A stretch of DNA of 50,796 nt. It comes from Nemertoderma westbladi. Taxonomy: Eukaryota > Xenacoelomorpha > Nemertodermatida > Nemertodermatidae. Below the pieces are notes generated by a model. It was not told the DNA's origin and did not search any database. It worked only from the letters and a program-made list of their open reading frames with translations. Where the stretch lies: positions 1 through 50,796 of the forward strand of contig JAUCBJ010006858.1 in the NCBI GenBank assembly GCA_032718475.1, read 5' to 3'. The position numbers and the translations under genes were made by a program. This document shows, one piece after another, positions 41,521 through 50,796 of the stretch (position 1 is its first letter; the number at the start of each line of letters is the position of its first letter).

Positions 41521-44285
41521 AAGACACTGCCATGAAGTACAATGACATTGGAAATGGATGGACGTTAGTAACAAGCTCAGCAGTAAGAAACTCGGCCAAT
41601 GCATCAATTGGTGGAGTAGGAATTCTGCTAAGCCCATTTGCACTTAAGACCCTAAACAACATCGAATCTATAAATTCCAAGGTTATGATCGCAACATTTG
41701 ATGGGAATCCCAAGACAACAGTTATATGTTGCTACAGTCCAACCAATGCCTCAGAGCCAGAACAAGCAGTCAAGTTTTATGAAGAACTGACTGGACTTAT
41801 TAAGGACATTCCGAAACACAATGTTAAAGTCTTTGCTGGTTACCTGAATGAGCAAATTGGCCCAGAAGACATCAAGGGTTACACCTATAACACTAGTTCT
41901 AACAGAAATGGGTACTTACTTTTAGACCTAATGGAAGAATGTGAATTGATACCAACAAACAACACATTCGAAAAGAGTAAGGGGAAGCTATGGACCTTTA
42001 AATACCCTAATGGAACCAAAGCACAACTGGATTACATCCTTATAAACAAAAAGTGGAGAAACAGCATGATCAACTGCGAGGCATACTGCTCGTTCAACAT
42101 AATTGGTTCGGACCACAGAATTGTGACTGCAGAGATCGGACTCAGTTTGAGAGCCAGCAAACCCAGGACAAGCAAGCAAATCAACTATGACTGGGAGAAA
42201 CTCAGAACTGACAATGCTGTAAAGGATGCTTATACAGTAGAAGTTCAAAACCGCTTTGAAGCACTTCAGTCAATGGATTAAGACCAATCCACCGATTCAA
42301 TATACCAGAATATAATAACAGCCCACAAGGAATCAGCTAAGAGGCATATCCCCCAGAAAACCCAAACGAAAACAGTATGTGCCATGGCAAAACTCTGCGG
42401 TTACTTGTAAGAGAGAAGATCTTAAGATAGCCTACAAAGTTAAAACCGAACAACCAACAACCAAAAACATTAACAAGGCTGAGAAAGCTAAGGACGATCT
42501 TAAATTGGCCTACAACATCAGCCAGGAAAAGTACATATAGGATAAAACTGAAGCAATTACAACTGCTCACATACAGCAACAATCAAGACTTACCTGGCAA
42601 ACTGTAAATGAGGTATCTGGTCGGAAAAGTTGTGCAAAGGGGCGCCTCAAAGCCGATAGACCTGAAGAACGTGTTGGGAAGTGGAAAAATCACTTCAGCA
42701 ACTTGCAGCCACCAAACATCGAGGTCAGCCCTACAAGGAAAATATATGACAAGACACTACCTATAGAAACAGGGGACTTCACACCTGCCGAACTCCAAAG
42801 AAGCATTAAAAGCATGTCCAATAATAAAGCGAGTGGATTAGATGAAATCCCAGGCCCAGCAGAGGAATGGAAAACTGGAGTGCTAAACAGACCATTATTG
42901 AATGTTTGCAACCAGATGTTAAAAGGGGAAAAGCCACCACCAATTTGGACTAAAGGTCAACTAAAGCCTCTCCCCAAGAAAGGAGACCTCGGCATACCAA
43001 CAAACTATCGTGGGATCTGTCTGCTTGTGGTAGCTGCCAAAATATACAATAAAATGATTCTATATAGGATTAGGCCTCACATAGAGAAACTATTGCGTAA
43101 GAGCCAAAACGGATTTCGACCAAGTGGATCAACAATAGCTCAGATACTTGCACTACGGAGACTGATTGAAGGAATTAAGTCAAAGAATCTCCCCGCAGTC
43201 ATGACTTTTGTGGACTTCAAGAAGGCATTCGACTCCATCCATAGAGGTAAAATGCTTGAAATCCTAAGAACTTATGGAATACCAGAAGTAATTGTTGCTG
43301 GCATTGGATGGTTATATTGTGACACAGAAGCGCAGGTACTCTCACCAGATGGAGAAACTGAGTGTTTCTCAATCCTGGCTGGCGTACTGCAAGGTGACAC
43401 ATTAGCACCATTACTATTTGTAATTGTGCTGGATTACGCAATGAGGACGGCCACAAAGGGTGAAGATCTGGGATTCACACTTCAAGAACGCAGAAGTAGT
43501 AGATATCCGGCAACTACAGTCACAGACACCGACTTTGCGGATGACATCGCCCTGCTCTCTAATACGCTAGCAGATGTACAGCTTCTACTAAATAAAGTGG
43601 AGAGGGCTGCTAAGGAGGTTGGATTGCATATAAATGCTACCAAGACCGAATTCATGACCTTTAATATTGATGGAAACTTGACAACCATTGATAATAATCA
43701 ACTAAGGAAGGTCGATGACTTCCAGTACCTTGGATCATGGATAGAGAGTAGCAAAAAGGACATAGAAGTTAGGAAAGCAAAGGCTTGGGTAGCTCTATCA
43801 AAAATGGATACCATATGGAAATCAGATCTCTCCAGGCACCTGAAGACTAAGTTCTTTCGAGCCACAGTGGAAAGTGTATTTTTATACGGGGGTGAGACCT
43901 GGACACTGACTAAATCACTTGAACAACGAATTGATGGTTGCTACACAAGACTACTAAGGGCAGCCCTAAACATCAGCTGGAGACAACACATGACAAACGC
44001 CGAGCTTTATGGTACAATACCACCTGTATCAACCACCCTCCGTGAACGCAGATTATGATTCAGTGGGCACTGCTGGCGAAGTAAAGACAAAGGTCATACC
44101 TGATCTACTTCTCTGGCAACCAACTCATGGAAAGCGTAGTCGTAGACGACCGGCCATAACATATATAGATCAACTTGAAAGGGATACTGAACTTGGGAGA
44201 AACGAAATTGCGACAACTATGGAGAATCGGGAAGCCTGGAATGATCTCATTTCCACTGTCCGAGTTCGCTCGACCTAGTAGTAGT
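41521..44285 (+). pseudogene. RTE-like non-LTR retrotransposon (endonuclease + RT), decayed
   Basis: Endonuclease part 41521-42281: GGVGILLSPFAL, ICCYSPTNA, then FAGYLNEQIG where a GDFN motif is expected (Tyr at 41841-41843 replaces the catalytic Asp), LDYILI and SDHRIV. A stop-rich linker follows to about 42585. The RT part to 44058 has NYRGICLL, FVDFKKAFDS, GVLQGDTLAP, catalytic DFADDIAL (43531-43548), FQYLGSWI and LYGGETWTL. A TGA at 44056-44058 and a frameshift separate the last piece, which ends MENREAWNDLISTVRVRS. The element ends in a TAG trinucleotide tail (44276-44290), typical of RTE-type short-repeat tails. Several lesions make it inactive. Confidence 0.85.
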
Positions 44286-44552
44286 AGTAGGTCGTTAATA
44301 AATATTTATTAAATTTTTCCATTGTTCTCATCTGTTTATGCATCAATTGATACCGGTACTATACTGGATTCCATCGAACGCTGCACCTTTAGTAGAATTT
44401 ATAGCGTTTTTGTTCAAAGGGTGGAAATTGATTTGTATTATAAAGTTCATATATGTACTGTATATTAATATTACCAAGCATTTTTATTGTTTCCATTAGA
44501 TAATGTTTAACTACTGCATCCTACACTATAAGCTACCAGTCTATCGGTGAAG

Positions 44553-46068
44553 TGATGGTTAATTCTAGTGTTGAGAACTGTAACTGTAATTATACTGTAA
44601 CTGCAACTGTAACTGGAATGATTTTGATGATTTTTTGATACTGTAACTATAACTGTAACTGTAACTGAAACTATAATTAGGAATTTTGAATACTGTAACT
44701 GAAACAGAAATTACTAAAAACCGATTCAGTTCTCAACTACACAATTAATATGAATGAGCATTTGAAACAGCATTGTAATAGTTTAATTAATTAATAGCAG
44801 TGGTCGATATGGGTATCATTTTTAAAACATTGTATTTTTATTTATTATTATAGTTTTGGACCTTGATAGTAATGCGTAATGGGCCACCATATTAGTCAAG
44901 TGGCCCAAAGACCCATTGCCCACTTAACTCAAAACTGGATTTATTTGGCGAGTCAAGCATCGAGTAATGAACGAGGATCTAGCATATACTGTAGTTATAA
45001 ATAGTCATAGTCATGTTTATCTATCTCAACTATTATGTAGACTATTATCAGCCTTATTTTTTGCTTCCTAAATATCGCATATCAAATGTAAATGTTTTAG
45101 ATAAACAAAAATATAGTTAATGGTAGAGGGATATATAACGGATATATATTTTTACATGATGAAAATAATAGTTACTGGTACTATTAATATCACAGGGGAT
45201 ATCACACTAGAGGCACACTGGAAATTAAATTTATATTAAGTTTACCATTATAAATTACAAAATTACAATTAAACTTAAAAAGTGAAAGGAGCATCTTAAC
45301 GAGGTGGGTCTAACCAAAACTACAAATATATGCTTACTACAACAAATTTTAAATTAAGGGAAATTTTATTCGGCCGCTAGGCCATGTATTACGCACCAAG
45401 TCTGACGACTTATTTCCAGTGCGGTCCCCCCAGAACTTTACTCCCCAGAGGAAACTCTAGTACTCATTTAGCTACCACTTAAGGATGCAAGGCAGATATG
45501 CGCCCTGGCTGGTCCCTTTAAAGCATTCGTGCCGAAACGAAAACTGCCTTGGCCCATGTGAGGATCGAACCCACGACCTACAGGAGATGTGAATTCAATG
45601 CAACCACTACATCAAAGGTGGAAATGTACAGTAAAATGTGGGTGCCTTTAGTTCAGTAGTTGATCTTGTGACCGCCACTTTCATTACATTCAGTACTATC
45701 AGTATATTAGTTACAAAATGATTCAATGATTGAAGTGATTCATTTTTAGTTTTAGATTACCTTTTTTTATTGGGCAAGTGATTCGTTTGATTTTTGTTGG
45801 GCAAGTAAGTGACTCATTGGGTGAGTGACTGCACTGCACCCCGCCCCGATGAGACTGACATTATTTCAATGACTGCTTACTATGTGGGATAATATATTGA
45901 ATCTATAACTGAAACTGTAACTGAAATTTTATCGCGATCAAACAAAACTGTAACTGAAACTGAAATGCTGAATTTTGTAATACTGAAACTGTAACTGAAA
46001 TGTCACACTTTGAATACTGAAACTATAACTGAAATTAGTCAAAATTGATTCAGTTCTCAACACTAGAC
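44553..46068. mobile_element. Candidate hAT-like non-autonomous element with (AACTGT)n ends
   Basis: CTAGTGTTGAGAACTG at 44554 is mirrored by CAGTTCTCAACACTAG at about 46050-46065. The termini TAGTG fit the loose YARNG rule of hAT ends. Each end is followed inward by a GTAACTGTAACTGAAACTG-type hexamer array (44572-44735 and 45905-46045), and both arrays finish near GATTCAGTTCTCAAC. Flanks do not show a clear 8-bp duplication. No transposase inside. The interior includes a minus-strand SINE-like copy. Confidence 0.55.
45360..45625 (-). repeat. tRNA-derived SINE, minus strand
   Basis: On the minus strand GATGTAGTGGTTGCATTG (A-box-like) is followed by GTGGGTTCGATCCTCACATG (perfect B box GGTTCGATCC). 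A ~190-bp body then follows (TTTCGTTTCGGCACGAATGC, GGGACCAGCCAGG, GGAAATAAGTCGTCAGACT) and it ends in an AATAAAATTT-type A-rich tail. Head, body and tail are all present, so this is the most complete SINE-like copy in the window. Confidence 0.65.
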
Positions 46069-46981
46069 TCAATTCATACTTATTGTTTAAGATAAAGAAC
46101 AATTGAACAATTATTGCGTAAAAGCAAAAATAAACAAATGCTTAACAATTCTTCTCAACACCCCCCCCCCCCTCCCTTTGCCATCGCGTTAGTACATTGA
46201 ATCTCTAAAATTGTCTTAACAATGACACTGGACCGTCCGTCCTATACTGAAATACTAATTTCGTATTTGAGAGAAGCTTGCCATTGTTTACCCTTTAAAG
46301 TGCCTTTTCGACCCTGTGACACGGTGGTTTTGTAGCGTGCCCAAGTCCCGAAAACTATTCGACCCTTTGATACGGTGCAGTTAATTTTTCCAGCGTTTTT
46401 CCACATTCCTTGTTCCACATTTCGACACTTGTACTCTTTCGAAAGTTTGACCATTATTGACCTGATATCAATATTTATAAGTCTCCTAACTCATTGAATA
46501 ATGATTAACAACAATACTAATGGAATTGCATTTAGGAAATCCACAAATAATACTTGGATAACCCTAAAGTCTCAGAATAACATTCGGTATATAATTTATT
46601 GGAATTCATATACTGTAAATTAAAACTTCGTATTTAAATTTTTTAATATAAGATAAGAATCAATCGTTTAAATTAGGTATAAAGTAATGCCTACTACCGC
46701 ACGTCGAACCTCTTGCAGTAAACGCTGGCATGAACAAGAGTTGTCCGAAATTAACCTGTTTAGCTTTATTACATTTTGTGTCATATATGAGAATGGGAAA
46801 CGTTGTTGGGTAGTATCACAAATTATATTTCATACTGTGGGGCGAGCCACGAAGTGAGTGAGCCTTAGCGTAGGGGTACCATTAATCAACCTGTCGTTCT
46901 GTTGATCTGTCGCTTTTTTTGCAGTGTTAAATTTTAAACGTTAATAACTCGGCCAATCCTCGATGAAATCTATCCAAACTT

Positions 46982-47130
46982 GGTAGACATGTTGTTTGGC
47001 AAAAGTTTAGACATTTTCCAAGCAGAATTTACGTGTGGCCTTCGAGAAGCTAAGATAAATGGGTAGACATGTTGTTTGGCAAAAGTTTAGACATTTTCCA
47101 AGCAGAATTTACGTGTGGCCTAAGATAAAT
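46982..47130. repeat. Tandem duplication, 79/69 bp
   Basis: GGTAGACATGTTGTTTGGCA ... TAAGATAAAT (46982-47060) is repeated perfectly at 47062-47130, except that the second copy lacks the 10 bases TTCGAGAAGC. Such identity suggests recent slippage. Confidence 0.95.
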
Positions 47131-47633
47131 GCAGTTAATTAGGTAATTAATTAATTGCGGTAAAAAACAGCATGTTCAAGCCTGTCTTTTAGAGGAAAAT
47201 AATTATTTTATCGTATAAGATTTCAATAATTATACTTAAAAGTTATACAGATGTAATCCCCATACCCCATTCCATTATAGTTTTTAATTAGTTCAAGTGA
47301 TTTGCTTTCAAAATGTGTTTTTAATTGATCTAAACTCTAAAGTAATTAAAACGATATTAACTGCTTAGTTATTGGCCAAAAGATTATAGTTCGCTAATAT
47401 AATTCTTCTAGGATGGGGTGTGTAGACATGCTATTGCTGGATCAGCAGGCAGCAGCAGTAAGTTAATTAGAATGAACGACTGGGCTGGGTAGGACAAGAT
47501 ATCGATTTTATATTCCTAGCTAGCCAGTGGCATCGCTATTTGCCTGCCTGCCTTACTACTCCTATGACTACCTACCGAGCTATTCATTTATTCTCAACCT
47601 GTTTAATTGATATTCCTACAGAGTCGGTCAATA

Positions 47634-47682
47634 TATTCAATTATTCAATTATATTTTATTTATTCCGTTATATATATTGAAA
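47634..47682 (-). repeat. Short LINE 3'-tail relic
   Basis: TTCAATTATATTTTATTTATTCCGTTATATATAT-type sequence matches the 3' end of the LINE fragment at 26705-26750. Only about 50 bp remain, so this is a dead end-fragment of the same family. Confidence 0.6.
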
Positions 47683-47858
47683 AGTCCAGTAGTATACCGC
47701 TCACCGGATCCTAGTAACGATGTATCTTACCGTAAGATCTAGTAGTGTATACGGGCTCGTACAGTATCTGACAATAAATCCCGGCACTAGTGTGTTATAG
47801 CTACACCCCCCCCAAATTTTTATTACTAGCTAGTTTTTGCTATTTCTTTTTTTTGAAA

Positions 47859-48063
47859 TGTTCTAGAACATGAAATACATTAAAAAAAAAATAATAAAAT
47901 GTTCTAGAACAAATATTTTTTGTTCTAGAACAATATTTAAAAAAATTAAAAAAATTAATGTACTATTTTTCTTTTTTAATAATGTTCTAGAACATGTTAG
48001 CTATTCAGAACAATATGTTAGAAAAAAAAAAGTTCTAGAACAAATAGTTTTTGTTCTAGAACA
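47859..48063. promoter_or_regulatory. Cluster of six TGTTCTAGAACA palindromes
   Basis: The 12-bp perfect palindrome occurs at 47859-47870, 47900-47911, 47921-47932, 47983-47994 and 48052-48063, with an 11/12 copy at 48031-48042. Two pairs have the same 21-bp centre-to-centre spacing with A/T-rich spacers (AAATATTTTT, AAATAGTTTT). The core TTCTAGAA is two inverted GAA units, as in heat-shock elements. It may equally be structural DNA, and no adjacent gene is recognised. Confidence 0.6.
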
Positions 48064-48121
48064 GTTCAAAAAAAATGAAATTTTTTTTTTAATTTTATTT
48101 AGAATTTGTTTCATATAATTT

Positions 48122-49448
48122 TTAATCGTTGCTGGCAAGATGGGTGTTCGCGCTTTCAGACCTTTGGCAGTTTAACCCGCCAAATTAGGATGTCTTCTAG
48201 ATATTAAATCGCTTTTTAGCCTATGACAAATATTTGATTTACTACACTAGTCGAAACCAATCTGTGCGCGATCATTCACCCGCTGGATATTCCCGGGAGA
48301 TTGGGTTCGACGGTTTAATTTTATTGCTATGTAAGCCTAATGTATTATTCGACTGACAGTATTATATAATCTCTGACAATATTATTCACCTTTGGGGAAT
48401 ATTAACAGTTCCTTTAGGACGTGGCGCTTTATCTATATAAACAGAGTTATGACTTAAACTACTCACAACGATATGGCTTAATTATAATTCACATATATGG
48501 CGCATTCTTTAGGAATTGCTTCTTTAACAGACTCACTCATACACAATGCTGCACAATACTGCACACTAATCTGCCAATCTTCACTGATTTTAGTCACATA
48601 TAAAAGGAACACAGACTGACTCATGTAGGGTCTATCAAATAACATTAGATTCACTTCAAACCACTTTAACATAAGTCACAATCGTTTATCTGTAACCTTT
48701 CTCTCTTACCTTCGGTATATCAAGAATATTGGGTTTCGGGGTTATTTCTCGTTATTCCAAATATAATAATTCATCAACCATATTATGAAGAACTGACAGT
48801 AAATAGCAGTATAACAATATAAAAGTATGCACAGTGTTACACAGTATGCAGTGTATGCAGTACTGCAGTATGCAGTGATTACGAAATTGCAGAGTGATAT
48901 TTACAGTGATCAGATCAGTTAAAGGATATATGTCCTTATAATTAAACCTGCTAGTGTTGAGCTAAAAAGCAGAAAGCACAAAACACTAAAAAGCCGTTCT
49001 TTCGTGGCTTTGAAAAACTCGTGACTACTGCTCTATACGAGGATACCAACTCCCTTATTCCACGAAGCTCCCGTTCAACACAGAGAAAGAGCAGTGAGAT
49101 AGGAAATTTTCAGTTCAGTAGCTCTGTGATAGGTCAAAATCAAGGCTAACTCAAATTCTATTGGGAGATACAAAAACAAGGCTATGACGCAACCTCCCTA
49201 GGCTTGTTGGCCGATTAAACAGAGCCCAGATGCCTGCGTACAGCAAATCAGCCAATAAGCTGGTAACTTGCACTATTTTTAGCTATAGATCACTTTGAGA
49301 GTATTCTTAGCGACTGGGGGGGAACTGGCCAACAAGGCAAACGAATCAGTTATCCCACAAAAGCTTTTACACCGCTCCCAGAAAATGGGATTTAAGTCTA
49401 TAAAATATACAAAATCACAGTTTCTAAAATATAAAAATACTCTAAACA
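48122..49448. other. No gene recognised
   Basis: AT-rich, with a TGCAGTA/CAGTGTA-rich patch (48830-48890). No splice-bounded exon or RNA gene was supported. Confidence 0.4.
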
Positions 49449-49449
49449 G

Positions 49450-49940
49450 TTAGTCTTTCTTGCGCGGACGGCGTTTACGCAGTTTCTTAAGGCTAGCAAG
49501 AGTCCTTTTCTCTTTGGGGGGAGCCACTTTACTAGGAGGGCCATAACTCCTGGGTGAAGGGTGCAATATGATTGCATCAGAAGGTGTAGGTTTATGGTCG
49601 AGGTATCTGCCGTTTCGATATGCTTCTCCTCGAGCTGATTTTCCTCCGCTCGTAGCTGGATACGTTCATCCAAAAACTCTCGCAGAGAATAGGATCGTCC
49701 AAGTTCGATAACTTCTTAGAGATTCTGGATTTCCCAATCGAATTGAGATAAGGCCAATTCGTTTATCGATTGGACTTACTGTTATAACTTACGTTTATCT
49801 GAACAAACGCAGGTTTCTTTTTTGATCTTTGTAGAATAGCGTTTAACTCGTTTCGTACAACGCTCTCCTTCACCTTGATGAGGGGTTGTATCGCGTTAAA
49901 CAGGGACGACCATACGGTTGGATAGTGATATTAGGTGTCT
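49450..49940 (-). pseudogene. Degenerate unidentified coding region, basic C-terminus
   Basis: Minus-strand pieces follow one another in different frames. First NELNAILQRSKKKPAFVQIN (within 49765-49935). Then SINELALSQFDWEIQNL, a stop, ELGRSYSLREFLDERIQLR, and finally a 72-codon frame (49450-49665) ending PPSKVAPPKEKRTLASLKKL plus a RKRRPRKKD tail and TAA. The last piece looks like a genuine protein end with a bipartite-type nuclear or nucleic-acid-binding signal. I do not recognise the family. Stops and frame changes suggest a pseudogene or unseen introns. Confidence 0.4.
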
Positions 49941-50344
49941 GCGTCATAATCCGGCTAGGTAAGATGGGCGGCTAGCTAGAAATCACTGTCGGAGTGTTAC
50001 CGATTAATTGTTAGGGTAGCACTAGATCTTGAACAGTGAATACCGTCCGCGAGGATTCGCGACACCACCAGGATCGCAGGTCTGAGGTCCAACCAAGGAA
50101 CGAGGAGGCCCGACCGAGCACTCCGGGACCCCGATCGTAGGCCTACTCCAGGATCGTTAGAGCCGAGCGAGCATAGGCGGTACGTCAAACAAGTCTCGCT
50201 CGAAACTCCAGCAAATACAACGAACACAACTGTGCCTAACACAACGTCTCCGCGGATGCCTATGCCTTTCCGTTTATTAGTTGGGTCTAGGGCATTTATC
50301 GTAATAACACCAAAGACGCACGTCTGGTAGGGGAAACGCGGGTG

Positions 50345-50796
50345 ATATTTATTTGTTGTTACAATGCTTCTATCAAGAATTCCAAATATACGTTGGAGTT
50401 ACCGCGTTTATTTGTTTCTTTAGTGTCTTTTCTTTCGAGTCGATTTCGAATAGAATTTTCGCATTCGAATTTCAGTTTATGGTTCCGACTCCGCTGGGCA
50501 GGATATATAGTCGACATAGTCCGTATTGTGTAAATCGATAGGATGACCAGTAGTTAAGAAGACCACATACGTACCATTACGCTGCGTATATCGAGCAGCG
50601 AATTTTCTATAGTCCAACTCGCGCGCGAGCTGCTCTTGGGACATTGGCGGTTCGATATAACGACCATCGTCCTCCGCAGCAGCTGGACTAACGTCGCCGC
50701 GTATTAAGCTATCAACAAACGCTTGTAAAAGTAGAGTATATCGCTCCCCGATACCAAGACCATCTTCTATCAACTCCGTCATATCTGCTATATATG
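50345..50796 (-). CDS. Unidentified protein fragment running off the right edge
   Basis: On the minus strand a frame is open from the window end to a TAA at 50477-50479 (about 105 residues; the first ATG is at 50782). It reads TELIEDGLGIGERYTLLLQA, then EPPMSQEQLARELDYRKFAA and TYVVFLTTGHPIDLH, a plausible soluble α/β protein segment. A second frame, open for about 42 codons (50345-50480), continues with KLKFECENSIRNRLERKD and could be a frameshifted extension. I do not recognise the protein. Codon use is more GC-rich than neighbouring DNA, which supports coding. Possible relation to the basic-tailed pieces to its left is inference. Confidence 0.4.

Noticed and set aside
46242-46454. 70-codon minus-strand frame (MVKLSKEYKCRN...)
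   Set aside because: Contains a duplicated TCGACCCT-TGA-ACGGTG segment and no recognised family; coding status not supportable.
48980-49080. snRNA-like minus-strand segment (Sm-like AGTTTTTC followed by an AAAGCC...GGCTTT hairpin)
   Set aside because: No recognisable U1-U7, U11/U12 or spliced-leader core sequence upstream; single short hairpin only.

Overview
This is a nuclear window from a metazoan, probably an aquatic invertebrate. It is AT-rich and intron-bearing, and it is dominated by transposable elements, minisatellites and homopolymer G/C tracts. I cannot name the species. The evidence for a metazoan is a ciliary IQCE-like gene with canonical GT-AG introns, a Tm-1-like gene with three exons, tRNA-headed SINE-like sequences, and a mix of non-LTR, tyrosine-recombinase and LTR retroelements typical of invertebrate genomes. 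There is no bacterial operon structure.

Layout. 1-870: palindromic fold-back element, cut by or starting at the window edge. 1102-2257: 33-bp minisatellite. 2720-5030: four exons of an IQCE-like coiled-coil gene (+). 6223-8211: tandem repeats. 8484-8793: last exon of an AGC-type kinase gene (-). 9517-12420: intact 967-residue non-LTR retrotransposon ORF2 (endonuclease + RT). About 12.7-20.0 kb: a tyrosine-recombinase (DIRS/Ngaro/PAT-group) retrotransposon with three intact overlapping ORFs, a long leader carrying five copies of a covarying hairpin motif, and a pair of 183-bp direct repeats downstream. 20199-23420: broken non-LTR element with an N-terminal CXC-like cysteine cluster and a C-terminal restriction-like endonuclease motif. 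24455-25268: 814-bp fold-back element with a 9-bp target duplication. 26039-28782: complete Tm-1-like (UPF0261) gene, 422 residues, with an antisense LINE fragment in intron 1. 29.4-37.2 kb: SINE-like copies and four more inverted-repeat elements, plus a candidate LTR. 37311-40828: minus-strand LTR-retrotransposon remains (3' LTR, polypurine tract, gag-like and integrase-end pieces, several coding tandem repeats). 40891-44285: a plus-strand BEL/Pao-like protease fragment abutting a decayed RTE-like LINE. 44.5-46.1 kb: element with short inverted ends and a minus-strand SINE-like insertion. 47859-48063: cluster of six TGTTCTAGAACA palindromes. 49.4-50.8 kb: degenerate unidentified minus-strand coding sequence running off the right edge.

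The host genes (IQCE-like, kinase, Tm-1-like) show no functional link to one another; they are islands in repeats. The most unusual signals are the recurring stem-loop in the tyrosine-recombinase element leader, the palindrome cluster near 48 kb, and the unidentified reading frames at the right edge.
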